Of a stretch of 11,023 nucleotides of DNA, positions 1 to 6,909 are shown piece after piece (the stretch's first letter is position 1; each line of letters begins with the position of its first letter). The stretch comes from UKL13-2 sp044346745 (GTDB lineage: Bacteria > Pseudomonadota > Gammaproteobacteria > Burkholderiales > Usitatibacteraceae). Both the position numbers and the translations under genes were made by a program. Under the pieces are notes generated by a model. It worked only from the letters and a program-made list of their open reading frames with translations. It had not been told where the DNA came from and searched no databases. The stretch covers positions 1 through 11,023 of the forward strand of contig JBIIYQ010000096.1 in NCBI GenBank assembly GCA_044346745.1, in the 5' to 3' direction.

Positions 1-466
1 CAGCCTGTGAGGCTTTGGATTCGCGGCGCGACTGCACAACCAAAAACACCGTGTAGGCAACCAACAATACAAACATGATGATGGCTTCGACGCGATTGAT
101 CGCTCCGTCAAACATGAAGCCGACCAACAACAAGCTTGCGCCGATCATGATCGGCACTTCTTGACGGATGATCTGACGGTTGATCATCAGCGGCGCGATC
201 ACGGCACACACGCCGAGGATGAACAGCACGTTAAAAATATTCGAGCCGACCACGTTGCCGATGGCGATATCCACCTTGCCAGCCATGGCGGATTGCACTG
301 ACACCGCCATTTCCGGAGAGGAAGTGCCAAACGCGACCACGGTCAGCCCGACTACCAACGGCGATACACCTACCGAGATTGCGAGCTTACCCGCGCCACG
401 CACCAGTGCCTCCGCGCCAGCAACCAACAGCGCCAAACCGCCTACAAACATCATCAGTGTCATCAT
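1..466 (-). CDS. Calcium/sodium antiporter (CaCA family, YrbG-like), N-terminal half, cut by window edge
   Basis: The reading frame is open from an ATG at 466 to the window edge (155 codons visible; relatives are roughly 310-330 aa, so about half is missing). The protein is hydrophobic throughout. It carries the first alpha-repeat signature of the Na+/Ca2+ exchanger superfamily: GTSSPE at residues 47-52, followed by GNVVGSNIFN at 70-79, each inside a membrane helix. These residues line the cation site in the family. The predicted role is inner-membrane exchange of Ca2+ against Na+ or H+. Two ATGs lie side by side (466 and 463); I chose the outer one, and the purine-rich GAGAAAGAA upstream is only a modest ribosome binding site. 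A basic stretch (QSRRESK, about 145-151) looks like the start of the central cytosolic loop that separates the two alpha-repeats. The gene follows the EcsC gene on the same strand after 80 nt. The ion and counter-ion cannot be told from this half. Confidence 0.9.
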   Translation of the reverse strand, partial: MMTLMMFVGGLALLVAGAEALVRGAGKLAISVGVSPLVVGLTVVAFGTSSPEMAVSVQSAMAGKVDIAIGNVVGSNIFNVLFILGVCAVIAPLMINRQIIRQEVPIMIGASLLLVGFMFDGAINRVEAIIMFVLLVAYTVFLVVQSRRESKASQA

Positions 467-499
467 GATCGTTCTTTCTCTGTTTTCGCAAATAGTCGC

Positions 500-526
500 A
501 AGCTAGCTCAGATTGGGCGTTGTCAA
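500..526 (-). promoter_or_regulatory. Weak candidate promoter for the antiporter gene
   Basis: In the 80-nt gap upstream of the antiporter start, the minus strand has a perfect -35 box TTGACA (526-521). The best partner at usable distance is TAGCTT (505-500), a poor -10 with a short 15-bp spacer. The -35 match is seen; that it works as a promoter is inference. Cotranscription from the EcsC gene is equally possible. Confidence 0.25.
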
Positions 527-546
527 AAGCGTTCCCAAGATCCGCT

Positions 547-1338
547 CTATGCGGTCGACAAATAGGCGAGCCGAACCGGCTCCGCGCCGTGTATCTTTTC
601 CAGCCGCCGGACAATAAAGTGACCGCGCGCCATGTTCTGAAAGTGTTCGATGAACAAGGTGTTGATGAGCGCGCCAGACGCTGCGCCGATAATGGGAATC
701 GCCTGTGCGGCTGCCTTTTCTGACACCACAATGCCGAATCGCGACGCAATCAGTGACGTCAGGCGAACTAAAGCCGGCGCCCCAGCCTTGCTCATACCTT
801 TCTCCGCCAAAAACTTGCTCGCCTCGGAGACGGCGCCCGACATCGCCAGACGCGCCGCGAAGTACCCGGACTCCGCGGCATCGTCGCCCGCTGAACGACC
901 GCCCATGGCAAACACTGTTAGACAGGCGAGCCGGGTCTCGATATGCTGAATATTCTCGCCCTCACTTTTGGCGATATCGGCCACAGACCTTAGCATGATC
1001 GTTGTCGAGATTGGTAACTCGACACTGAGCGCGAACAGGCCAAACGCACCACCCACCGCGCCGGACGTCGCTGCCGCAAATTTATGCGCGCGATCACGCG
1101 TCAGGTTACTCTTGCGAGAAGTTTCGCTGCTGATGGAGTTGACGGCCACATCTAGCGCTTTCATCATGGCGGCCTCGGACGCCTTTTGCACCGTCGATTG
1201 AAACCGTGCCGGCAACATTGCCATACCGCGTTCAAGCGGCGAGCCCAACATTGAAGACAACCGCGCGGCTAAGCCGGGGTTCTCCAACAGCAACTTGGCA
1301 CGTTTTAGCTCTGCGAGTTCCGCTTTTGAGATAGGCAT
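547..1338 (-). CDS. EcsC family protein
   Basis: 263 aa from an ATG at 1338; no convincing Shine-Dalgarno sequence precedes it. The EcsC pattern is visible from end to end: a Gly/Ala-rich hydrophobic stretch around 92-104 leading into an ELP-type segment (SVELPISTTIMLRS, 105-118), then IAKSEGE and a second block ETRLACLTVFAMGG (134-147). This is followed by D152 and an EsGYFAAR element (156-163), a glycine-rich AIPIIGAASGALIN (213-226), and a basic HFIVRRLEKIHG end (240-251). The family is named after the Bacillus EcsC protein linked to the Ecs ABC transporter, but its biochemical role is not established; some databases label it peptidase-like. The 92-118 and 213-230 stretches could associate with membrane; there is no signal peptide. 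It lies 74 nt downstream of livF on the same strand with no clear terminator between, so readthrough from the liv operon is possible, though nothing shows a link to amino acid uptake. Confidence 0.87.
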   Translation of the reverse strand: MPISKAELAELKRAKLLLENPGLAARLSSMLGSPLERGMAMLPARFQSTVQKASEAAMMKALDVAVNSISSETSRKSNLTRDRAHKFAAATSGAVGGAFGLFALSVELPISTTIMLRSVADIAKSEGENIQHIETRLACLTVFAMGGRSAGDDAAESGYFAARLAMSGAVSEASKFLAEKGMSKAGAPALVRLTSLIASRFGIVVSEKAAAQAIPIIGAASGALINTLFIEHFQNMARGHFIVRRLEKIHGAEPVRLAYLSTA

Positions 1339-1412
1339 GGGACGAGTTTATCGCTGAATGACGCCGGTCAGAACGTTTATGAGCAGCCGGCTTTCCCGCT
1401 CACACACCTGCG

Positions 1413-2129
1413 CTAGGCAGCCTCACCGAGATAGGCCTCGCGCACGCGCGGATCGGTCAACAGGGAACGCGACTCGCCTTCAAAACTAATCGCACCGCCG
1501 TCCATGACGTACGCACGATGGCTGACTTGTAGCGCAAGTTTTGCGTTTTGTTCAATCAGTAAGATGGTGACGCCGGTGGCCGCCACTTCACGAACCACAG
1601 AGAAGATTTTTTGCACCATGATCGGCGCAAGCCCCATCGACGGCTCGTCAAGCAGCAGCAACTTCGGCCGCGACATCAGTGCGCGTGAAATCGCCAACAT
1701 TTGCTGTTCACCACCGGAAAGTGTTCCCGCCGTCTGCTTCGCGCGCTCCTTTAAGCGCGGAAATCGCTGATAGGCAATTTCCATGTCGCCGGCGATGCCG
1801 GCTTTGTCGTTGCGACAGTAGGCACCCATTGCGAGGTTTTCCTCGATGGTCAGGCCGGGGAAAACACCGCGACCTTCCGGCACCAAGGCAAGCCCTTTCT
1901 GGGAAATCCGATGCGGGGCCACACCAACGATACTCTGCCCCTGATAAAGAATGTCACCCGCAGTTGGCTTCAACAATCCGCTGATGGCTTTCAGCGCAGT
2001 CGTCTTGCCGGCACCGTTCGCGCCGATCAATGTGACGAGCTCACCCTCATCGACGTGCAGCTGAATGCCTTTCACCGCCTTGATGCCGCCGTAGCCGATA
2101 TGTAAGTTGTTTAGGCTCAGCAAACTCAT
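1413..2129 (-). CDS. livF: Branched-chain amino acid ABC transporter ATP-binding protein LivF
   Basis: 238 aa, the usual LivF length. This is one of the two cytosolic ATPases that power LIV-type uptake. Walker A GANGAGKTT is at 36-44, the LVPEGRGVFP segment characteristic of LivF at 82-91, the ABC signature LSGGEQQ at 137-143 and Walker B LLLLDEP at 157-163. The usual H-switch position reads IEQNAKLAL rather than EH(D); this replacement is normal for LivF and is not a defect. Its start codon overlaps the livG stop by 4 nt (ATGA), indicating translational coupling, and it is the last gene of the liv cluster. After its stop there are 74 nt to the EcsC gene, where I see only short imperfect dyads and no U-tract, so the operon end is not defined. 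Substrate specificity lies in LivK, not here. Confidence 0.97.
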   Translation of the reverse strand: MSLLSLNNLHIGYGGIKAVKGIQLHVDEGELVTLIGANGAGKTTALKAISGLLKPTAGDILYQGQSIVGVAPHRISQKGLALVPEGRGVFPGLTIEENLAMGAYCRNDKAGIAGDMEIAYQRFPRLKERAKQTAGTLSGGEQQMLAISRALMSRPKLLLLDEPSMGLAPIMVQKIFSVVREVAATGVTILLIEQNAKLALQVSHRAYVMDGGAISFEGESRSLLTDPRVREAYLGEAA

Positions 2130-2908
2130 GCGGCCGCCTCACTCTCAACGTCGGCACCAAGGTAGGCTTCGATCACCTTGGGATCGCGCTGCACATCCGC
2201 AGGCACACCTTCCGCAATCTTTTTGCCGTAGTCGAGAACCGCCATACGATCACAGAGGCCCATCACGAGCTTGACGTCGTGCTCGATCAGCAACACCGTC
2301 ACACCGCGCTGGCGAATCGATTCAATGAGTCCGCGCAACGCCACTTTTTCCGTTGCATTCATGCCGGCGGCTGGTTCATCAAGCGCCAATAACTTTGGAT
2401 CGGTCGCCAGCGCCCTTGCGATTTCGAGACGGCGTTGATCACCATACGAAAGATGTTTGGCGACGTCATTGGCGCGATGATCAATTTGTACAAACTGGAG
2501 CAGTTCATGCGCACGGGCTTCGATGGCTTGTTCTTCGAGGCGCGTCGCACCATTGCGCAACATGGCGCCAAACACGCCGACTTTCGTGCGGACGTGCCGA
2601 CCAACCATCACGTTTTCAATGGCGGAGAGATTCTGGAACAAACGAATATTTTGAAACGTCCGTGCAATTCCGCATTGGGCGATACGATCAGGGGTCATGT
2701 TCTGCAGGGTCTCGCCGTCAAACTTGATCGTGCCGCCATTGTGCGGATAAAGACCGGTGATCACATTGAACATGGTCGTCTTACCTGCACCGTTAGGGCC
2801 GATGAGGCCGAAGATATGCCCCGCCTGAACACTAAATGACACTTCCGAAAGTGCGGTCAGGCCGCCAAACTGTTTGGTGACACCGTCGATTTCGAGGATC
2901 GCGCTCAT
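2126..2908 (-). CDS. livG: Branched-chain amino acid ABC transporter ATP-binding protein LivG
   Basis: 260 aa, typical for LivG, the second ATPase subunit. Walker A GPNGAGKTT is at 37-45. The LivG hallmark ARTFQNIRLF is at 82-91, the signature LSYGDQR at 153-159, Walker B LLALDEP at 173-179, and the H-switch histidine is H210 in LIEHDVKLVM. The EAYLG segment near the C terminus is the short tail motif common to this subfamily. The ATG at 2908 overlaps the livM stop by 4 nt and its own stop overlaps the livF start by 4 nt, so LivM, LivG and LivF should be made in coordinated amounts. LivG and LivF are expected to form the heterodimer that binds the coupling helices of LivH and LivM. All catalytic motifs are intact. 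Confidence 0.97.
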   Translation of the reverse strand: MSAILEIDGVTKQFGGLTALSEVSFSVQAGHIFGLIGPNGAGKTTMFNVITGLYPHNGGTIKFDGETLQNMTPDRIAQCGIARTFQNIRLFQNLSAIENVMVGRHVRTKVGVFGAMLRNGATRLEEQAIEARAHELLQFVQIDHRANDVAKHLSYGDQRRLEIARALATDPKLLALDEPAAGMNATEKVALRGLIESIRQRGVTVLLIEHDVKLVMGLCDRMAVLDYGKKIAEGVPADVQRDPKVIEAYLGADVESEAAA

Positions 2909-3999
2909 GCCGCGCCTCCCGCATCTTCCCGCGTCAATTCGCGTTTGCGGACTGCCGAAGGCAACAAGCCAGCGGGGCGGTAAAGCATCATGAGGACCAT
3001 GGCAAAGCCGAACAGCAGCATACGCAGAACATCGGCCTCAATGATCTGTCGCCCGAACAAAAAGTGTTGTGCCGGCTCGACGGTATAACGCAGCACTTCG
3101 GGAACAAAGGACAACAGCAGCGCGCCGAGCACGACGCCCCAGATATTGCCCATGCCGCCGAGAACCACCATGGCGAGAATCATCACCGATTCGGTCAGGG
3201 TAAAACTTTCCGGGCTAATGAAGCCCTGTATCGACGAGAACACACCTCCCGCCACGCCACCAAAAGACGCACCCATGGCAAAGGCCAGCAGCTTTAACTT
3301 GGTGGTATTGATACCCATCGCACGTGCAGCGAGTTCATCTTCACGAATCGCCTCCCATGCCCTGCCGATGCGAGAGTTTTGTAAACGCAAATTGATGATG
3401 ATGACTACGACAAGTACTGCGAGAAGCAGAAAGTAGTACTTGATCTGGCCGTTTAACGCGTAGTCACCAATCCGTGTGGTGCGACCAAAGTCCAAGCCAA
3501 ACAACTTGATCGAATCAATGGTTGCGATGCCTTTCGGGCCGTTGGTGAGATTGATCGGCTCGGAGAGGTTATTCATAAAGATACGAATGATCTCGCCAAA
3601 CCCGAGAGTCACAATCGCGAGATAGTCCCCCCGTAACTTAAGCGTCGGCGCACCGAGCATGATGCCAAACAGGCAGGCGACCAACGCACCAATCGGCAGA
3701 ATGATCCAGAACGGCAGGTGAATACCGAAGTGCGGTGAAGCGAGCAGTGCGTATACGTAGGCACCGACTGCAAAAAAAGCGATGTATCCCAAGTCCAATA
3801 GACCGGCAAACCCCACCACAATGTTTAGCCCAAGCGACAACAGCACAAACAGAATCGCAAAGTTGGTCAGCCGCACCCAGGCGGTGCCCGCCATCGACAG
3901 TACAAACGGCAGAGCGACTAATGCGACCACAATCATCGCCACACCCAAGGTGAGGACCAGCGGGCTTTTGCGGAATCGTTCTGGCAAATAGGAGGTCAT
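2905..3999 (-). CDS. livM: Branched-chain amino acid ABC transporter permease LivM
   Basis: Inner-membrane permease, 364 aa from the ATG at 3999. A longer frame reaches a TTG at 4077, but those 26 extra residues are rich in Cys and Arg and do not resemble a permease N terminus. I therefore prefer 3999, where MTSYLPERFRK leads straight into a first hydrophobic helix (13-36). The LivM core LGLNIVVGFAGLLDLGYIAFFAVGAY (57-81, split here only for naming) is present; APTLKLRGDYLAIVTLGFGEI (117-137) is the second conserved block. The cytosolic coupling segment EAIREDELAARAMGIN (216-231) corresponds to the EAA loop that contacts the ATPases. GGMGNIWGVVLGA (281-293) and the RPAGLLP end (341-347) are also typical. 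No good ribosome binding site precedes either start. E. coli LivM is longer (about 425 aa) because of an N-terminal extension absent here. Confidence 0.95.
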   Translation of the reverse strand: MTSYLPERFRKSPLVLTLGVAMIVVALVALPFVLSMAGTAWVRLTNFAILFVLLSLGLNIVVGFAGLLDLGYIAFFAVGAYVYALLASPHFGIHLPFWIILPIGALVACLFGIMLGAPTLKLRGDYLAIVTLGFGEIIRIFMNNLSEPINLTNGPKGIATIDSIKLFGLDFGRTTRIGDYALNGQIKYYFLLLAVLVVVIIINLRLQNSRIGRAWEAIREDELAARAMGINTTKLKLLAFAMGASFGGVAGGVFSSIQGFISPESFTLTESVMILAMVVLGGMGNIWGVVLGALLLSFVPEVLRYTVEPAQHFLFGRQIIEADVLRMLLFGFAMVLMMLYRPAGLLPSAVRKRELTREDAGGAA

Positions 4000-4110
4000 A
4001 TTGATTTCGCTAGTGGCGTACAGGCGGCGGCACAGGCCCCTGCGAGCGCAGCCGAGGTTAGACGTGTAGAGGCGCAACAGCGCATCGGCAAGCGCAGCAG
4101 CCCAATCGTA
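4000..4110 (-). other. 111-nt spacer between livH and livM
   Basis: An unusually long gap inside an otherwise tightly packed operon. On the transcribed strand it contains a GC-rich stretch with a small CTGC-GCTC-GCAG hairpin (near 4039-4053) and imperfect GCGC repeats. There is no T-tract, so it does not look like a terminator. If livM began at TTG 4077 instead, the gap would shrink to 33 nt. I see no promoter that convinces me. Confidence 0.5.
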
Positions 4111-5109
4111 TTAAGCACGGTCGGAGACCCGTTCACCGAGCAACCCCTGTGGTCGAAACACCAACACCAGGATCAGCACAATGAATGCAAAGACGTCTTT
4201 GTAGCTGGAGCCAAACACGGCCATATTGCTGTTTGCTTCGCATAACGCACTGAAGCCCGGAAGAAATTTATTCAGCGTGCAGACGTTGGTCAGGTCCCCC
4301 ATGTAGCCCGCGCCAAACGCTTCGATTAGACCAATGAGGATCCCACCGAGGACCGCGCCACCCAAATTGCCGATACCGCCCAATACCGCCGCGCAGAACG
4401 CTTTCAGCCCGAGCAGGAATCCCATTTGGTAGTGGGCGATGCCGTAGTAACTACCAATCATCACACCGGCGATGGCACCCAAGCCTGCCCCAATGACAAA
4501 CGTAAATGAAATGACATGGTTGGGAGAGACCCCCATCAGGCCGGCCACGTCGGGTCGTTGTGACACCGCGCGCATGGCGATGCCAATTCGCGTTTTGTAA
4601 ACCAGCGCAATCAAACCGGCCATCATCGCAATCGACAACACCATGATGGCAATCTGCACATTGGTGATCGTTGCCGCGGTTTCCGAGCTCGACAACGCAA
4701 ATGACTGCGTCTTGATGATTTGCGGGAACGGGATGTAGTTGCGCCCCCAGATTAGCAGCGCCAGGTGTTGCAAGATCATTGAAACGCCAATGGCGGTTAT
4801 CAGCGGCGCGAGGCGCGGCGCACTGCGAAGCGGACGATAGGCAACACGTTCGACCATATAGCCGACCGCCATACACGCCGGAATGGCGGCAAGCACGGCA
4901 ACAAGAACGATCGCCAACGGCGGCACACCCGATCCGGCCAAACCGAGGATGACCGACATCGCAACCATCGCGCCGATCATCACCACTTCGCCGTGCGCGA
5001 AGTTGATCAGCTGGATGATGCCGTACACCATGGTGTAACCGAGCGCCACCACGGCGTAAACGCAACCAAGGGTAAGCCCATTAACGAGTTGCTGCAGAAA
5101 GACATCCAT
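4111..5109 (-). CDS. livH: Branched-chain amino acid ABC transporter permease LivH
   Basis: 332 aa from an ATG at 5109 (no strong ribosome binding site). LivH pairs with LivM to form the translocation channel. Conserved blocks are the opening MDVFLQQLVNGLTLG (1-15), QLINFAHGEVVMIGA (33-47), and YRPLRSAPRLAPLITAIGVS (91-110). The coupling loop TRIGIAMRAVSQRPDVAGLMG (173-193), FCAAVLGGIGNLGGAVLGG (238-256) and the end VFRPQGLLGERV (317-328) follow. It is longer than E. coli LivH (308 aa), mainly because of an extra segment of about 25 residues (around 273-298) between GAGYMGDLT and SSYKDVFAFI that carries C277 and C290. The rest aligns with the family by eye. The gene sits 85 nt after livK, with a hairpin terminator or attenuator between, and 111 nt before livM. 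Confidence 0.96.
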   Translation of the reverse strand: MDVFLQQLVNGLTLGCVYAVVALGYTMVYGIIQLINFAHGEVVMIGAMVAMSVILGLAGSGVPPLAIVLVAVLAAIPACMAVGYMVERVAYRPLRSAPRLAPLITAIGVSMILQHLALLIWGRNYIPFPQIIKTQSFALSSSETAATITNVQIAIMVLSIAMMAGLIALVYKTRIGIAMRAVSQRPDVAGLMGVSPNHVISFTFVIGAGLGAIAGVMIGSYYGIAHYQMGFLLGLKAFCAAVLGGIGNLGGAVLGGILIGLIEAFGAGYMGDLTNVCTLNKFLPGFSALCEANSNMAVFGSSYKDVFAFIVLILVLVFRPQGLLGERVSDRA

Positions 5110-5144
5110 CGACGGATATTAGCCTATGGGTTGCGGTTATTCAC

Positions 5145-5177
5145 AAAAGAAAACGGCACCGTCTCCGGTGCCGTTTT
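5145..5177 (-). terminator. Intrinsic terminator/attenuator between livK and livH
   Basis: The arms AAAACGGCACC (5150-5160) and GGTGCCGTTTT (5167-5177) are perfectly complementary over 11 bp with a 6-nt loop. Read on the minus strand, the stem is followed by TTTT-C-TTTT (5153-5145), 17 nt after the livK stop. It should stop part of the transcription after livK and let the remainder read through into livHMGF, giving excess binding protein. The hairpin is also symmetrical enough to act in the other direction, but no plus-strand gene is nearby. Confidence 0.85.
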
Positions 5178-5194
5178 GTTCATCTATGTCGCGA

Positions 5195-6532
5195 TTACTT
5201 CTTTGGCGCTTCAGCAGGCTTCGCTGGTGCAGCTGCCGGAGCAGCGGCGGCGGGAGCCGGCGTCGCAGGTGTGCCAGCCGGAGCAGCAGCTGCCGGTGCT
5301 GCTGCAGGTGCGGCAGCGGCCGGCGCTGGTGCAGCGGCTGCTTCAAACTTGGTCGCAACACCGTTCTTGACGATAGAGACCGGGTCGATCTTGCCGTCCT
5401 TACCCAAGAAGATGGTGATTTCAGCGTCTTTGCGGTCACCCTTGGCGTCAAACTCGACTTTGCCCGTAGCACCCGTAAAGCTAACGTTGAACAACTCAGG
5501 TGTGAACTTGGCAGGGTCGACAGAGTTGGCTTTTTTCATCGCTTCTACCACTGCGAGGGTCGCGTCGTAGAAATACGGCGCATATTGCAGCACGTCGGTC
5601 TTGAACTTCGCCTTGAAGCCATCGGTGAACTCTTTTGACGCAGCCGATGCCGGCAATCCAGCTTGTGAACACACCAAGCCGTTAGCCGCATCGCCAGCCA
5701 ACTTGAACATCTCGTTGGTACAAGCGCCGTCGCCGAAGGTAAAGGTCGCCTTGATGCCCAACTCACGCGCCTGCTTCAGCAATGGGCCGCCGGTTTGGTC
5801 CATACCGCCGTAGAAAACGACGTCAGGATTTTTCGCCTTGATCTTGGTGAGAATCGCTTTGAAGTCGGTTTCGGTGTCGGTGGTCTGCTCGTTGGCGATG
5901 ATGCCGACTTTTGCTGCCTTGAGGGTCTTTTCAACTTCCTTGGCTAGGCCTTCACCGTAGGCAGTCTTGTCGTGGGCAATCGCCACTTTTTTGCCCTTCA
6001 ATTCACTGGCGATGTAGGCCGCGATTGCAGGACCTTGTTGATCGTCACGGCCAACCGTACGGAATACGGTCTTCAAGCCGCGTTCGGTGATGGTTGGATT
6101 GGTTGCCGAGCCAGAGATGGTTGGGATGCCGGCTTTATCGTAGATCTCGGAAGCCGGGATGGTCACACCGGAGTTCAAATGGCCGATGACCGCCGCGACC
6201 TTGGCATCAACCAATTGCTGCGCGATGGTGGTACCGACTTTTGGATCACCCTCGTCGTCTTTGCTGATCATTTCAAGTTTCAGCACTTTGCCGTCGATCT
6301 TGATCTTCTTGGCGTTGGTCTGGTCGATGGCCAGCGCGACGCCGTTTTCGTCGTCTTTACCCAAATGCGGGGTTTTCTTGGTCAACGGGCCAGCGTGGGC
6401 TATCTTGACCACAATGGTCGGCTCGGCAGGTGCCGCAGGCTTGGCTGGCTCAACCTTTGGTTCTTCTTTGCCGCAACCAACAACGCCTGCAGCCAAAAGT
6501 GCAGCAAACACGAGTTTGTATGAGTTTTTCAT
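5195..6532 (-). CDS. livK: Branched-chain amino acid ABC transporter substrate-binding lipoprotein (LivK-type)
   Basis: 445 aa from the ATG at 6532, chosen over an in-frame ATG at 6577. It has a clear ribosome binding site (TGGAG, 6 nt spacing) and begins directly with a lipoprotein signal peptide: MKNSYKLVFAALLAAG and lipobox VVGC (17-20), Cys20 being the lipidated residue. A Pro/Ala-rich linker (about 25-36) follows. The periplasmic-binding fold has LIV-BP family stretches GHLNSGVTIPASEIYDKAGI, SGSATNPTIT, TVGRDDQQGPAIAAYI, and DKTAYGEGLAKEV, plus FKAILTKIKAKNPDVVFYGGMD. Two cysteines bracket AGDAANGLV and could pair. The protein ends in a 48-residue Ala/Pro-rich tail (398-445) not needed for the fold. 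The predicted role is capture of Leu/Ile/Val or a related amino acid in the periplasm and delivery to LivHM. The exact ligand cannot be read from the sequence. The gene has its own promoter and leader, and its transcript is largely ended by the hairpin at 5145-5177. Confidence 0.95.
   Translation of the reverse strand: MKNSYKLVFAALLAAGVVGCGKEEPKVEPAKPAAPAEPTIVVKIAHAGPLTKKTPHLGKDDENGVALAIDQTNAKKIKIDGKVLKLEMISKDDEGDPKVGTTIAQQLVDAKVAAVIGHLNSGVTIPASEIYDKAGIPTISGSATNPTITERGLKTVFRTVGRDDQQGPAIAAYIASELKGKKVAIAHDKTAYGEGLAKEVEKTLKAAKVGIIANEQTTDTETDFKAILTKIKAKNPDVVFYGGMDQTGGPLLKQARELGIKATFTFGDGACTNEMFKLAGDAANGLVCSQAGLPASAASKEFTDGFKAKFKTDVLQYAPYFYDATLAVVEAMKKANSVDPAKFTPELFNVSFTGATGKVEFDAKGDRKDAEITIFLGKDGKIDPVSIVKNGVATKFEAAAAPAPAAAAPAAAPAAAAPAGTPATPAPAAAAPAAAPAKPAEAPKK
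5198..5341 (-). repeat. Low-complexity Ala/Pro codon tract encoding the LivK C-terminal tail
   Basis: 144 nt made of imperfect GCAGCN/GCCGGN-type units, coding for 48 residues that are almost only Ala and Pro (blocks such as AAAAPAPAAAAP and PAAAPAKPAEAPKK), ending with two lysines. The tract runs right up to the stop codon. Such repeats are prone to length change by slippage; the sequence shows the repeat, its variability is inference. Confidence 0.8.
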
Positions 6533-6737
6533 GGACAGCTCCAGGGGTAGATTTCGAAACTTCTGGTGAAAGGTCATCTAGAAACGCCCATAGGAGGGCG
6601 CCAACTACTTACTCAACATCCTGACGCCCCCGTCATTCGACGGAAACGATGGCATAAACCGGGACAGGAAACTTGCAAATGGACTAAATCCGCGGGAGGC
6701 GGTGACCCCTCCCTCGCGGCGCGAACCAGCTGCGCAG
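6533..6737 (-). promoter_or_regulatory. Long structured 5' leader of livK
   Basis: If transcription starts about 7 nt after the -10 box (near 6737), livK carries a leader of about 205 nt. It holds at least three dyads. The first is a strong one, CCGCGGGAGG (6690-6699) against CCTCCCTCGCGG (6708-6719), with a 2-nt bulge and 8-nt loop. The second is TGACG-CCCC-CGTCA (6622-6635), and the third CGCCC-ATAGGA-GGGCG (6585-6600). None has a T-tract on the minus strand. I do not recognise a known riboswitch or T-box. The rest of the 377-nt gap (6774-6909) holds only a short AGCC triplication near 6863-6875 and no gene. Confidence 0.5.
6690..6719 (-). other. Strong GC-rich hairpin in the livK leader
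   Basis: Ten base pairs form between 6690-6699 and 6708-6719, with two unpaired bases, close behind the predicted transcription start. It could protect the 5' end of the mRNA, bind a regulator, or be the stem of a rho-independent terminator lacking its U-tract. The bases following on the minus strand are ATTTAG, not a U-run. Confidence 0.55.
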
Positions 6738-6743
6738 CCTCGC

Positions 6744-6773
6744 ATTATGCTGATGGCAAAAATTACTTGTCAA
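6744..6773 (-). promoter_or_regulatory. Sigma70-type promoter for livK
   Basis: The minus strand has a perfect -35 TTGACA (6773-6768), an 18-bp spacer and -10 CATAAT (6749-6744, five of six consensus bases). It is the best promoter match I found in the window. It lies between the cytochrome c gene and livK, so the liv genes should be transcribed independently of the cytochrome. Confidence 0.7.
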
Positions 6774-6909
6774 TCTGAACCGGCGCGAAATTTGGCAAAC
6801 GTGCGTTGGCACCACAGACGAGCGCCGACGATCGCGGGAACGGGGACTCATACCGGCCACAAGCCAGCCAGCCACCCTGCATCGCCACACCTTGAAGACT
6901 CCGCCAGCG

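Noticed and set aside
547..749. Alternative frames overlapping the EcsC and antiporter genes on both strands
   Set aside because: They lie within clear family matches and have no recognisable protein features.
5126..5638. Plus-strand open frame of 170 codons with Arg/Cys/Ser-rich product
   Set aside because: It is the complement of the Ala/Pro tract and the 3' part of livK; the bias is a product of the GC-rich repeat, with no domain or ribosome binding site.
6533..6577. Upstream in-frame ATG (6577) as livK start
   Set aside because: It would put 15 non-hydrophobic residues before the lipoprotein signal; the ATG at 6532 has a good ribosome binding site and begins the signal peptide.
6586..6600. 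CUCC in the leader hairpin loop pairing with the livK ribosome binding site (GGAG) as a switch
   Set aside because: Only four complementary bases, expected by chance in a GC-rich leader.
6605..6655. 16-codon open frame in the livK leader (starts MPSFPSNDGG) as a possible leader peptide
   Set aside because: No ribosome binding site, no run of Leu/Ile/Val codons, and no terminator/antiterminator pair following it, so classical attenuation is not supported.
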